A DNA stretch of 64,000 bases from Pseudomonas silvicola (GCF_026651855.1 NZ_CP093280.1:1776001-1840000), one strand, 5' to 3'; shown: positions 1 to 10,087, numbered from the stretch's first letter. Numbers and translations are program-made. Notes: a model not told the origin generated them from the letters alone.

Positions 1-1726
1 CTCGGTCGACCTGCTCTGCGAAGACCACTGCCCGCACGGCCTGAGGCGTCCTGGCCGCGCAACTGGCACACACTTGTGCATAGGACAGTGTGCCTTGGGC
101 GAGAAATCGGGCCAGCGATAGTGCCGTTCTTTGTAGTCCGGCTTCATCGGCGGCGCTGAGGCACAGGCCTTCGATATTGACCTTAGCAGCGCTTGCGCTG
201 CCTGGCTTGTGTAACAACACATGGGCGTTCACACCAGTGAAGCCGAACGCGCTGATGGCGATGCCGGCGCCGGGCGGCAGGGCATGTGCGGTGTGGGGGG
301 ATGATACTGGCGTGATGTCGTACCAGTGCGGCGAAGAGGATGGCCTCAGCAACGGCCCAGGTATCTGCTGCCGGTCCAGGGCCAGTAGCGCCTTGAGTAC
401 GCTGAGCAGCCCAGAACTGACCAAGGTATGACCGAAGATCGTTTTGTTCGCCCCAAGGTATCGCGGTTCTTGTCCCTCGAGTCGCCCGTAGGTCTGCGCC
501 AACGCCTTGGCTTCGAGCGGATCGCCCACCGGGGTTCCTGTACCATGGGTCTCGATCAGGGCGATGCGCTCAGGTCCTTGCCCACCTTGTCGTCGCGCAT
601 CCTCCCAGGCTGCACGGATGACCTCGGCTTGCCCGCTCACACTCGGCGACATCAGGCCATTGCTGCGACCATCGTGGCCAACCGCACTGCCGTCGAGCTG
701 CGCGAGTATTGCCAGCCCCAGGTTCTGGGCCGCCTCCTGGGTGGCCAACAACAGCGCTCCGGCGCCCTCGGCGGGGGCGAAACCGTCGCCGCGTTCGTTG
801 AATGCAAGACAGTGCCCGGAGGCAGAGAGCACTTGGCTTGCCTGTGCCAGGCGAAAAACTTCATCGGTGCAGAAGAGCGTCGCTGCGCAGACGATAGCGG
901 CATCGCACTGGCCACTGCGTAAAGCCATGGCGGCCTGGTGCAGTGCCACCAAGGAGGAGGAGCAGGCGGTGTCGATCGAAAGTACAGGTCCCGGCAGGTC
1001 GAAACAGTAGGCGATACGACCGGCCAGGGCGGAGAACGCGTTGCCGGTGAAAGCCGCAGCACTGATTGCTTGCTCGCTATGTGCGCTGAGTACGTGGCGG
1101 TAGTCGCCCGGCAGCCCGGTGGCGAATACGCCGCAACGCAGTGTCTTGAGCTCGGCCAGGGTCAGTCCGCTGCACTCAATGGCGTGCCAGGTCTGCTCCA
1201 GGGACAGCCGTTGCTGCGGATCGACGCAGACCGACTCGTTGGGCGAGAGATGGAAGAAGCCATTGTCGAAGGCGTCGATGTCCTGCAGAAACCCACCCTT
1301 GAAGCTCCCGGTTCGTTTGTGCTCACCCATGATGCCGGTTTGCGGCTTGCCGCTATCAAGCACTTTCCATAGTTCGTCGAGCGATGCTGCCCCTGGGAAA
1401 CGCCCGGCAGCGCCCACGATCACCGGTGTGCGTCCAGACTCGGAGCGAGGATTTTCGTTTGGAGTTGCCCGTGTTGTGGTCGAAGGCTCGATGCGTACTT
1501 GAATCAGTTTCAACAGCTCGCGCAGCGAGGCCGCCTCGAACAGGTCCGCCGTGCGGCAGGGCACTGCAAAGCGTTGGGCAATGGCCTTCGCCAACTGCGC
1601 TGCGAGGATCGAATCGACGCCACGTTCGATGTAGGGCTCGTCTGCGTCAAGCAGCTCGACTTCGAGCAGCGCGTCGGCGAATAGTTTCTGCAGGGCCGAT
1701 AACGACAATGCGTCAGGGTAAGTCAT
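1..1726 (-). CDS. Trans-AT-type polyketide synthase, 5' part (ACP-KS), continues past left edge
   Basis: The reading frame is open from an ATG at 1726 to the window edge (575 codons, no stop). Residues about 5-75 form an acyl carrier protein with the phosphopantetheine serine in GVDS (Ser39). Residues about 102-505 form a ketosynthase with Cys255 in DTACSSS, His394 in ETHGTGT and a third catalytic region reading NKTIFGHT (residues 427-434). No acyltransferase follows the KS in the visible part. The start overlaps the stop of the upstream PKS gene by four bases (ATGA), so the two are probably translationally coupled. Starting with an ACP directly after a KS-terminated protein means one module is split across two polypeptides, which is common in trans-AT systems. 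The product cannot be predicted. The KS lacks the usual Asn of K-x-N-x-G-H. Confidence 0.93.
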   Translation of the reverse strand, partial: MTYPDALSLSALQKLFADALLEVELLDADEPYIERGVDSILAAQLAKAIAQRFAVPCRTADLFEAASLRELLKLIQVRIEPSTTTRATPNENPRSESGRTPVIVGAAGRFPGAASLDELWKVLDSGKPQTGIMGEHKRTGSFKGGFLQDIDAFDNGFFHLSPNESVCVDPQQRLSLEQTWHAIECSGLTLAELKTLRCGVFATGLPGDYRHVLSAHSEQAISAAAFTGNAFSALAGRIAYCFDLPGPVLSIDTACSSSLVALHQAAMALRSGQCDAAIVCAATLFCTDEVFRLAQASQVLSASGHCLAFNERGDGFAPAEGAGALLLATQEAAQNLGLAILAQLDGSAVGHDGRSNGLMSPSVSGQAEVIRAAWEDARRQGGQGPERIALIETHGTGTPVGDPLEAKALAQTYGRLEGQEPRYLGANKTIFGHTLVSSGLLSVLKALLALDRQQIPGPLLRPSSSPHWYDITPVSSPHTAHALPPGAGIAISAFGFTGVNAHVLLHKPGSASAAKVNIEGLCLSAADEAGLQRTALSLARFLAQGTLSYAQVCASCAARTPQAVRAVVFAEQVDR

Positions 1727-4700
1727 GAGGCCTCCAGGTCTGCGGCGGTTTCGAACCAGTAAGGTTTGCTGTCGAACGCATAGCCAGGTAGCGAAATGCG
1801 TCTGCCGGGACCCTTCAGGTAAATGCGTCTGAGCGTGTCGCGGCCCTGCAGGTAAGTGGCCGCAAGCTCGGTGACGACGCTGTCGTCGAGCCCTAGGAGC
1901 TGCCCTTCGTCGCCGTGGCTCCTGAGTGCGTGGGGCTCGACGTAGTGCAAGGCCGCGCTGCTCAGTTGCTCGATCAACGAGGGCAGATCCGTTGCGCTGA
2001 CCGCCAGTCGGTGCTCGAAGCTGTCGCGACCTGTCGCCAAGGTCCGGGCCACGTCTTCCAGGGCCAGGTGCGGATTGCTGCGCAGATGCTCGATCAGTTC
2101 TTCGCGCATGCGCTCAAGTGATGCCCGGGTTCTGGCGCAAAGGCCTACCAGGTGCAGTTGCCCAGGCTGTGCCGTGACTTGTGGTGTCGGTGCATTGGCC
2201 TGCGTCAGCACCACATGCGCATTGGTGCCGCCAAAGCCGAAGGAACTGATACCTGCGACACGGTCGTCCGACCGCCAGGGCTGTTTTTCGGTGAGCAGTG
2301 AAAAAGGTGTATCCCGCAGGTCGATTTCCCGATTTTGCTGACGGAAGTTCAAGTTGGCAGGGAGCCAGCCGGTCTCTATCGCCTTGATGACCTTCACCAG
2401 AGCCGGTACGGCTGCTGCGGGTTCCAAGTGGCCAGTGTTGGTCTTGACCGCTCCGACCAGCACGCTTGCCGGTGGCTTTGCGGGGGCTTGCTGGGCGATG
2501 AAGGCACTCAGGGCTTGCAACTCTATCGGGTCACCAAGACGCGTCCCGGTGCCATGCGCCTCGATGTAGCCCAGGCGCGCTGCTAACTCTGGCGTGTACG
2601 CCGCCAGCAACAGGTCACACTGGGCGTTCGGGTTGGGGGAAGTCAGCGAATTGGCACGCCCCCCGTGATTGACCTGGCTGGCGACAATCCGCGCCCTGAT
2701 GTTATCGCCATCGCGCACCGCATCGGCGTAGCGCTTGATGAGGAAGGCGCCACACCCTTCACCACGCACATAGCCATCAGCTGCTTCATCGAACGTGGCG
2801 CAGCGAGCGCTCGCCGACAACACACCCATGCTGGCGGCCGCGTGCGTTACGACCGGGTCAATCATCAGGCTGACCCCGCCACACAGTACCGTATCGCATT
2901 CGTGTTCCTGAAGGGCCTTGATGCCGCGATGCAAGGCGACCAGTGTTGACGAGCAAGCGGTGTCGACCGTTTCGCTGGGGCCACTGAAACCGAATTGGTA
3001 GGACACGCGGTTGGAGAGCATCGCATGAGCGTTGCCTGTGGCGGCGAAGGGATGTTTCGAGCGACCCCATAGCTGCAGCAGCACTTGGTAGTCGTTGAAC
3101 TGCACACCGGCGAAGACACCGGTGCGGGTGATGTCGCTTGGTCGATAGCCCGCGTCGAGGCAAGCGTTATATGCCGTTTGCAGGAATAGTCGATGCTGGG
3201 GATCCATCAGCATCGCTTCACGTGCCGAGAGCCCAAAAAAGCGTGCGTCGAAATGCTCGATATTTCGCACCGCACCGCCGTAGAGGTCCTCCTCGGGCCA
3301 GCGCGCCATCGGCACGATGGCGCTGCGCCCTTGCAAGAGCGAGTCCCAGAATGCCTCGACAGTATCGCCACCTGGCAACGCGGCGGCCATGCCGATGATG
3401 GCATAGCCTGTGAGCGATTCATCGGTATGGCCGGCGTCGGGTGTTGTGCTCCCGCTCACGTCTTGTGTGTCGCACGCTCGTTGGCTGTCGAGATAGCGGA
3501 CTAACTGACTCGGGGTGTTGTAGCGGAACAGGGCGCTGGCGGCCATCGGCACCGAGAACCGAGCCTGTACGTTTCTTGCCAGTTCTTGTAGGCCGACCGA
3601 GTCGAGCCCCATCTCGCCCCAACGCGCCTCAGGATCAATCCTCTGCGCAGGAATGGCGGTGAGCATCTCAAGCAGATCGTCCACTGCCTCACGCAATGCA
3701 GCAGGTGAGTTCGACTCGTAAGCCCGGTTGTCTGCGGGATGCTGGCGAGGTGATGCGAGTAACCGCTCGGTTATGCGTCCGGTATCGCCGCTTAGTACCG
3801 CCACCGTCCACACATGCGCGGCCAGTGCTGAGGGCAGCCGCAGTACTAGATCCACCCCGTTGTTCGCTTCAATGGGTTCAAGCCCGGTTTCATGTGCCAT
3901 GAACTGAATCGTCTGGGTATCGACTTGCATGCCAGTGTCTTTCCAGAGCGGCCATGCGACGCTGAGAGTGCGGCCATGGCGCTGCCCGAGCGCCACCGCG
4001 CGGCTGCGGTCCTGGGCGAACCCATCGAGCCAGGCGTTGGCGTAGGCGTAGTCGGTCTGACCGGCGTTGCCGAATGCCGCAGCGATCGAAGAGAACAGCA
4101 TGAACAGGTCCAATTGGGCCGAGCCGATCACTTCGTCCAGCGCCAGGGTGGTCTCTATCTTGCTGCGTACGACTTGTTCGAAGTCTTCGAACGCCTTGCT
4201 GGTCAGTGCCCCGTCACGCAGCACACCGCTCGCGATCAGCACACCATTCAGTGGGCCCATTTGGGCGAGCAATGCCTTGGCTGCCCCGACGTCTGCTAGG
4301 TCAGCGCTGTAGTAGCGAACCGTCCCGCCCTGCGCGCTCATCTGTTGGCACTCATGCTTGATGTGCGCGCTTTCAGGTCGCCGCCCTACCAGGCTAATCT
4401 GGGCACCGAAGTCACTCGCCAGTCGGCGAGCGACGGCTTGGCCGATACCACCGAAACCTCCGGCGATCAGGTAATGTCCGCCCCGACGCCATAGCGTTGG
4501 GGGTGCGACTGGCAACGCTATCGGGCGCCATTGCAGGCTTTGGCTTTGCGTGCCCTGCAGACGTTCGTGCACGTGGCCGCTGGCTGGTATGAACGCAAGT
4601 CGGGCCAAGGCCTGCTGGAGAACATCGGGTTGCGCCAGCGAGCCGCGGACCTGCAGTGACAAGATCCTCAGCTGTGGTTGTTCCTTGCAAAGACTACTCA

Positions 4701-7700
4701 GCAAGCCGACGAGACCTGCCTGGGCATCGGGTTTGCTCGGCAGGCAGACCATCAGTGACCTTGGACCCTGCAGATGAGCAATGGCTTGGAACAGTGCCCA
4801 GTGCAGTGCGCGTCGGGTAGGCTCCTGCGCAATAGGGGTACTCGATGTGTTGCCCAGGGCAATGACTATGGGATGCTCTGGCGGGATGTCGTCGAGTGCG
4901 CGCTTGCAGGCTTGTAGGAGGGTGGTGGTACGGGGAGCGCCGCAGGACGATGTTGGCGCCGGGTCAACTGGATCCAGCACGACGGTCCGATGCCCAAGGC
5001 CTCGGAGTTGTCGATCCAGCTCCGGATCGACAATCAAGGTCAAGGGCCTGGTGAACGTGCGCGTTGTCTCGGACGCATTCGACATGAAGTCTGCAACTGC
5101 GAGCAGAAGCCGATCATCGTTCTCTGATGGTGAGTTCGAGCTTTGTGGCTCGTGTGATATACGTAGTTCGTTGGCCCACAGCGGTATTTTCTCGAAAGGA
5201 TAACTCGGCAGATCGAGCATCTTGCCAGGTGGGTTGTGGTGCCGCCAGTCGATGCTTTCCCCTGCCTGAAAGCGGCTGGCCGCCTGCTCGAGCTGTGCGC
5301 TGACGGTCGCTTGGCGCGCAGTCGACGATGCCAGTGCGTTGGCCAGGTCATCCAGGTCGGTGACCAGGGCGCAGAACCTGTAGCGCATGGCCGGGCGGGT
5401 CACGTTCAACGTGTAGGCAACGTCCGCCAAGCACAGCCCCTGCTGCTTAAGCAGGTAGTCGAGGATGGCGGCCTTGAGGGTATTCAACGACGCTTCGCTC
5501 TGCGCGCTCATGGCCACTGCCATGGGTACGGCGTTATGCCGTACCGGTGCATCCATTCGGGGCGGCATGTATTCGCCCACGATCACATGGGCGTTCGCAC
5601 CACCAGCGCCGAAGCTGCTCAGACCGGCGTAGCGACGCTGGCCGGCGGGTGTGTTCCAAGGCACAAGTTCGGTCTGCGGACGAACTGATCCCTCACCGAC
5701 GGGTATCCATGGGTTGGCGATGTCGCAACCGATAGTAGGGGCGAGTGAGCGGTGACGAAGTTGCAACACGATCTTGGCCAACCCCGCCAGACCGGCGGCA
5801 GGCTCCAGGTGGCCGATATTGCTTTTGATCGATCCTACGGCGCAGTGCCCGTTATCACGTGCCCCGTAGATGCCGTTCAGCGCTTCGATCTCGATCGGAT
5901 CTCCTAAGCGAGTACCGGTGCCATGCGCCTCTATGTAGGTGATGTCCTGTGCTTGGCGGTCGGCATCGCGTAGTGCGGCTTCGATAACCTTGGCTTGCGC
6001 TGCTGCCGAGGGTATCGTGAACCCGCTGCTGCGCCCGCCTGCGTTCACCGCGCTACCATGGATGACCGCATGGATGCGTGCGCCGGCATCGATTGCCTCC
6101 TGCAAGGGCTGAAGGACGAAGACCACGTGCCCCTCACCTGGGACATACCCGTCTGCCTGGGCACCGAAGGTATGACAGCGGCCCGTCGGGCTGAGGAATT
6201 TGCCCTGGCTGAGCACCCGATATTTATGTGGGCTGACCATGATATTGGCTGCGCCCACGATTGCCTGGCGGCATTCGCCCCGGCGCAGTGCTGCGATAGC
6301 AAGGTGCAGGGCCGTCAGCGATCCTGAACACATGGTGTCCAACGTCAGCGATGGCCCATGGAAGTCGAAATGATAGGAAACTCGGTTGGCCTGGGCAGAG
6401 AACGAGGTGTCGATAGGCTGGGACGCGTCCAATTGCTGGTAGTGTCCGTACATCGCTGCGATAAAAACCCCTACGTCTGGAGTCGGCGCGGCGAAGAATC
6501 CTGAGTTTTCCAGCGCATGGTGAGTCGTCTGCAGCAGTTTGCGCTCGGCAGGGTCCATGCGTTCGGCCGCTTTGAACGTGGTCTGGAAGAACAGCGGGTC
6601 GAACATCTCCACATCGTCGATGAAGCCGCCATGACGGGCATAGCTACGGCCGGCGGCGTTGGCATCACTGTCATAGAATGCGCGCCAATCCCAGCGTTGC
6701 GATGGAACGGGACGCACTGCCAGTTGTGCTTCCGCCAGCAGCGGCCACAAATCGTCAATGCTGGCAGCACCCGGAAAGCAGCCCGCCATACCGACGATGG
6801 CAATATCTTGCGCCCGCCATTGCGGCTCGTCCGGGGTGTGAGCGCGCACCTGTGGGGAGGCGGCGCGCCTAGTGATCTCGGGGGGGGACTGGGAGGGCGC
6901 GGCAGGTTCGGGCTGATTTCCAATGATTGCCGTGCGAGTCTCGATATAGGCGGACAGGCTCGTGATGCTCGGGTGCTCGAACAGTATGGAGCGGGGGATT
7001 CTAGTGACCATGCCGGCCTCGGCCAGGCGGTGTTCGATATCTGCGGCAATGCTGATCGCCGCGACTGAGTCAGCGCCGTGATCCAGCACGTTTTCAGCAT
7101 CTGCGAGATTTTCCAAGCCAGTAAACCTGGCAATGGCTTGGCGCACCAGCAGTTGGGTATCTAGCCTTGGTGCGCGACCGGCTGTCGCCACTTGTCGACC
7201 GGAGGTTGATTCAGTTAGCAGCCTGCCAGCGTAAACCAGGGCTTCGGAGCAACGGGCGGCAAGTAAATCATCCATCACCGCGAGAGCTTTGTCCGGGGCC
7301 ATTGGCAAAAGCAGTCCGCGGTCCTGGCCCATCGCCATGCCCCTCACACCCCAGACGCCCCAGCCTATGGTTGACCAGCCCGGATGGCCGTGCAGGCATT
7401 GCCGCTCAGCCAGAGCATGCAGGTAGGCGTTGGCCGCTGCGTAGGCCGTCTGTCCGGCGAGACCGACGGTTGCCGATAGCGAGCCAAACATGACCATGCG
7501 GCGTATCGCCATTTCATCCTGCAAACGCGCAATGGCGATAGCAGGCGCGATCTTGATCTGCATGACCTTATCCAGCGAGGAAGTCCTCTGCGTTTGGAAA
7601 AGGCCATCTTCCAGATGACCGGCGAGATGAAAGATTGTATCCACCTGACCGTAGCGTTCATGGAGTATCGAAAGCGTCTGTCGCAGGCTCTCGGTGTCCG

Positions 7701-8424
7701 TCGCATCGCCCTGGAAGTAGCCTGAGCAACCCAGCGCTTTCAAACGCGTGCGTCGTTCATCGCTCAAGGACGAGCGGCCCATGACAAAAACCGGTTGCTG
7801 GCCAACTACATGTTCCAGCAAGTGTTGGCCGATGCCACCAAGGCCGCCGATGATCAGCACCGGCCCATCCTGGCTTTGGGGTTCGTTCGCGAGCTGCGGT
7901 GTTTGTTGATGCAGATAAGCGACCAGGCGCTTGCCATTCACGACTCGCAGGCGCCGAAGTCCTTCCTGTTGCGTGAGCCCGCAAATGGCAAGTGACTGTG
8001 CCAGGCACACATCGCTTTCTAGCCATGTGTGAGCCAACTGCTCGGTTTCACAGCGTAGAGATTGTAACAAGCCGTGCGCAGCAGCTGCGTTAGGGTTAGC
8101 GATACGACTGAAAAGCAACAGCTTTAGATCGGTGCCCGTCGCCAGCAGCGCGGTAATAATGCGATGAATCGATTCGAACTGGCTTTGCGCCAGCTGCCAT
8201 CCAGAGATTTCGGCGTCGGCTACAGGCACCAGTACAGTGTCGCCCGCTTCCAGGGCGCTGCCTGCGATCTGGTCCGTATCGATCGGCATGCAGCCGTGGG
8301 GGGGATCGCAGTGTTGGCCATTGGCTCGTGCCAGCCACGTTCTACCGGTCGAGCCACTACCGTAAGATTCGGCAGACCATACGATTTTCGCGGTGTGGCA
8401 AGTCGAACGCTCGGCGGATTTCAT
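1723..8424 (-). CDS. Trans-AT-type polyketide synthase, KR-ACP-KS-KR-ACP-KS
   Basis: This 2233-residue enzyme extends a polyketide chain on carrier proteins. The visible order is ketoreductase (structural half about 1-180, catalytic half about 185-400, Ser315, Tyr328, Asn332), ACP (Ser453), KS (about 540-950; Cys699 in DTMCSGS, His834, His872), second KR (about 1100-1545; GGFGGIG, Ser1445/1446, Tyr1459, Asn1463), ACP (Ser1609) and second KS (about 1672-2075; Cys1824, His1957, His1999). No AT domain occurs anywhere, so malonyl units must come from a separate enzyme not in this window. The C-terminal tail resembles the post-KS linker. The ATG at 8424 has a good upstream AGAAGG. The protein begins with half a module (KR without a preceding KS), so an upstream partner must exist elsewhere or be lost. 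Both KRs look active. Base composition seems lower in GC than the genes from 9 kb onward. Confidence 0.95.
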   Translation of the reverse strand: MKSAERSTCHTAKIVWSAESYGSGSTGRTWLARANGQHCDPPHGCMPIDTDQIAGSALEAGDTVLVPVADAEISGWQLAQSQFESIHRIITALLATGTDLKLLLFSRIANPNAAAAHGLLQSLRCETEQLAHTWLESDVCLAQSLAICGLTQQEGLRRLRVVNGKRLVAYLHQQTPQLANEPQSQDGPVLIIGGLGGIGQHLLEHVVGQQPVFVMGRSSLSDERRTRLKALGCSGYFQGDATDTESLRQTLSILHERYGQVDTIFHLAGHLEDGLFQTQRTSSLDKVMQIKIAPAIAIARLQDEMAIRRMVMFGSLSATVGLAGQTAYAAANAYLHALAERQCLHGHPGWSTIGWGVWGVRGMAMGQDRGLLLPMAPDKALAVMDDLLAARCSEALVYAGRLLTESTSGRQVATAGRAPRLDTQLLVRQAIARFTGLENLADAENVLDHGADSVAAISIAADIEHRLAEAGMVTRIPRSILFEHPSITSLSAYIETRTAIIGNQPEPAAPSQSPPEITRRAASPQVRAHTPDEPQWRAQDIAIVGMAGCFPGAASIDDLWPLLAEAQLAVRPVPSQRWDWRAFYDSDANAAGRSYARHGGFIDDVEMFDPLFFQTTFKAAERMDPAERKLLQTTHHALENSGFFAAPTPDVGVFIAAMYGHYQQLDASQPIDTSFSAQANRVSYHFDFHGPSLTLDTMCSGSLTALHLAIAALRRGECRQAIVGAANIMVSPHKYRVLSQGKFLSPTGRCHTFGAQADGYVPGEGHVVFVLQPLQEAIDAGARIHAVIHGSAVNAGGRSSGFTIPSAAAQAKVIEAALRDADRQAQDITYIEAHGTGTRLGDPIEIEALNGIYGARDNGHCAVGSIKSNIGHLEPAAGLAGLAKIVLQLRHRSLAPTIGCDIANPWIPVGEGSVRPQTELVPWNTPAGQRRYAGLSSFGAGGANAHVIVGEYMPPRMDAPVRHNAVPMAVAMSAQSEASLNTLKAAILDYLLKQQGLCLADVAYTLNVTRPAMRYRFCALVTDLDDLANALASSTARQATVSAQLEQAASRFQAGESIDWRHHNPPGKMLDLPSYPFEKIPLWANELRISHEPQSSNSPSENDDRLLLAVADFMSNASETTRTFTRPLTLIVDPELDRQLRGLGHRTVVLDPVDPAPTSSCGAPRTTTLLQACKRALDDIPPEHPIVIALGNTSSTPIAQEPTRRALHWALFQAIAHLQGPRSLMVCLPSKPDAQAGLVGLLSSLCKEQPQLRILSLQVRGSLAQPDVLQQALARLAFIPASGHVHERLQGTQSQSLQWRPIALPVAPPTLWRRGGHYLIAGGFGGIGQAVARRLASDFGAQISLVGRRPESAHIKHECQQMSAQGGTVRYYSADLADVGAAKALLAQMGPLNGVLIASGVLRDGALTSKAFEDFEQVVRSKIETTLALDEVIGSAQLDLFMLFSSIAAAFGNAGQTDYAYANAWLDGFAQDRSRAVALGQRHGRTLSVAWPLWKDTGMQVDTQTIQFMAHETGLEPIEANNGVDLVLRLPSALAAHVWTVAVLSGDTGRITERLLASPRQHPADNRAYESNSPAALREAVDDLLEMLTAIPAQRIDPEARWGEMGLDSVGLQELARNVQARFSVPMAASALFRYNTPSQLVRYLDSQRACDTQDVSGSTTPDAGHTDESLTGYAIIGMAAALPGGDTVEAFWDSLLQGRSAIVPMARWPEEDLYGGAVRNIEHFDARFFGLSAREAMLMDPQHRLFLQTAYNACLDAGYRPSDITRTGVFAGVQFNDYQVLLQLWGRSKHPFAATGNAHAMLSNRVSYQFGFSGPSETVDTACSSTLVALHRGIKALQEHECDTVLCGGVSLMIDPVVTHAAASMGVLSASARCATFDEAADGYVRGEGCGAFLIKRYADAVRDGDNIRARIVASQVNHGGRANSLTSPNPNAQCDLLLAAYTPELAARLGYIEAHGTGTRLGDPIELQALSAFIAQQAPAKPPASVLVGAVKTNTGHLEPAAAVPALVKVIKAIETGWLPANLNFRQQNREIDLRDTPFSLLTEKQPWRSDDRVAGISSFGFGGTNAHVVLTQANAPTPQVTAQPGQLHLVGLCARTRASLERMREELIEHLRSNPHLALEDVARTLATGRDSFEHRLAVSATDLPSLIEQLSSAALHYVEPHALRSHGDEGQLLGLDDSVVTELAATYLQGRDTLRRIYLKGPGRRISLPGYAFDSKPYWFETAADLEAS

Positions 8425-9004
8425 GGCATTGCCTTCTGGCTGCGGGCGGGAACAGGGATGCTAGGGCAGTGGCTAGATGCAAGAAACTACAAAAAATGGT
8501 AGGTGACTCATCGCAGCGTTTCTTCGTATACGCGGCGCATGACCTGACCGGGGCTGGGAGACAGGGCGAAAGGCTCTACCCTATTCGCCCAGTCGGCGAC
8601 CAAGAAAGTTGGTAGATGGGATTGGGAATGCTGGAGTGGTTAGCAACATCATGCGAGAGATTTTCGGCTGCTTGTGACGTAGAAACTCTGGTGTCGATCC
8701 TGCACTAGTAGGCCATAGAGTGTGTTCATATGTTGGCCTAGTCTTGCAAGCGCCCACGCCATTCACTCAGGGTAAGTTTCTCATGATGAGTAGCTACCCG
8801 CCTAAGTGGCAGGAGTGCTATGACGACCAAGGTTAGGGTGCGATCGATCAGGTCCGAGGCGCCTGGTTCCAGAGCTGGCGCCCAGTCACACAGGGATTGG
8901 CGTGTGCCGCGTTCCCTTGTGGGACCGGGCGAAGCTCGGGAAGCGGCCAGCGCATATATGTCAGGAAGACTGCGGTGCCCGGTTCCAGCGCAGGCGCCTA
9001 TCCC
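8425..9004. other. 580-bp gene-free gap between PKS and core genes
   Basis: I see no convincing reading frame on either strand here. The stretch separates the PKS start from the stop of the EEP-fold gene. Its left part is less GC-rich and probably carries the PKS promoter, but no clear -35/-10 pair stands out. Its right part contains a REP-like element (8919-8943) and a nearby degenerate partner. It looks like the junction of an accessory cluster with core chromosome. Confidence 0.6.
8919..8943 (+). repeat. REP-like element (single)
   Basis: The core GGACCGGGCGAAGCTCGGG preceded by GTG and followed by AAG matches the arms of the inverted doublets at 38941-39027, 55045-55132 and 57195-57273. 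Here the partner arm is degenerate (a GCCCGGTTCCAGCG-like stretch near 8977-8990). It lies just beyond the stop codon of the EEP-fold gene. Confidence 0.6.
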
Positions 9005-10087
9005 TCAATTAGCCGGCGGCGGCAACAACAGCCGCGCCATCAACGGCAGGTGATCGGCAATTTCCTCAGTGTCCTCCTGGCGCACCCGCGCTTCCATGCG
9101 CGTGAGCTTGGGGCTGTGGAACAGGTAATCCAGCGTGCGGTCCGGGCCTGGCACCGCCGGGTCGTTGGGGTAGTAGGTGAACCAGTCGCTTCGGTCCGCG
9201 CCGCTGGCTTCCTGGTTATCCGGGATCATGGGGTAACGGTCCCACAGCAAGTGCAAGGGGCTGTCCGCCGGGTAGGTGGCTTGCTGCGCCGGGCTCAGGC
9301 GCAGTGTCTGGCCCAGGGGCAAGGCATTGAGGTTGCCGCCCAGCAACCATGGGGTGCCATGGCTTTCCATGCGGTCGATGCGCTTGAGGATGGCTTGCAT
9401 CTGCTGGCTCTGCAGGTCGCTTCCCGAGGTGGGCTTGTCCAGGTTGGTGTTGAGCACCGCCAGCTGGCCGCCACCCTGTATCGGCAAGTAGCTGGTAAGC
9501 AAGGCCCGCTGCGGTGCGAACGGGTTGCTCCAGCGCGGGCGGCCTGGCAGTTGCAGACGCTCGGCCTGGACGATCTGGTAGCGGCTGAGGGTCGCCAGCT
9601 TGCGGCCAACGCTGCCCAGGATATGCGGGTCGGGGACGAAATCGGCTTTCCAGTCGAAGGACTCGACGTCGCAGGGGTAGAGGTCGACGATGCGCGCGCG
9701 CAACAGCGCCAGTTGGTCCTGGTAATCGCTGGCCTTGGCGCCGTCGTCCAGGTCTTGCAGCAGGAGCAGGTCGGGTGCCTCGTCACGGATGACCCGCGCC
9801 ACTTCATCGAGGTTGTACGCCAGGTCCTCAGGGGTAGCACGCTCATCCGGGCCGTTGCCACCGGGCAGGTCGTACCAGAACACGTACTGTTTGCCCGCCA
9901 GGTGCTGCACATTCCAGGTCATCACCTTGACCGCCTGGCCAGGCACCAGTTGCGGCGCGGCGCCGCGGCACATGCGTGTCAGTTTTTCCCGGGGCTCAGG
10001 GTGCCAGGTCAGGGTGTAGACCAGCACCGCCAGCAACAGCGCCAGGGTCACCAGCACCAGCAGGGTATTGCGCAGTAGTCGGGTCAT
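9005..10087 (-). CDS. Membrane-anchored endonuclease/exonuclease/phosphatase-fold protein
   Basis: This is a 360-residue protein with one N-terminal membrane segment (about residues 6-28) followed by an EEP/DNase I-like domain. Recognisable landmarks are TWNVQ, a beta strand ending LLLLQD, LLGGNLNAL, a late DYLFHS strand and a C-terminal ADHLPL. The histidine of the final motif is kept. The glutamate expected in the LQE motif is Asp and the aspartate expected in GDFN is Asn, so catalysis may be weakened or the specificity changed. The family includes nucleases, phosphodiesterases and lipid phosphatases; the substrate is unknown. It is a single gene; downstream on its strand lie the REP element and the PKS gap. 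Confidence 0.8.
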   Translation of the reverse strand: MTRLLRNTLLVLVTLALLLAVLVYTLTWHPEPREKLTRMCRGAAPQLVPGQAVKVMTWNVQHLAGKQYVFWYDLPGGNGPDERATPEDLAYNLDEVARVIRDEAPDLLLLQDLDDGAKASDYQDQLALLRARIVDLYPCDVESFDWKADFVPDPHILGSVGRKLATLSRYQIVQAERLQLPGRPRWSNPFAPQRALLTSYLPIQGGGQLAVLNTNLDKPTSGSDLQSQQMQAILKRIDRMESHGTPWLLGGNLNALPLGQTLRLSPAQQATYPADSPLHLLWDRYPMIPDNQEASGADRSDWFTYYPNDPAVPGPDRTLDYLFHSPKLTRMEARVRQEDTEEIADHLPLMARLLLPPPAN

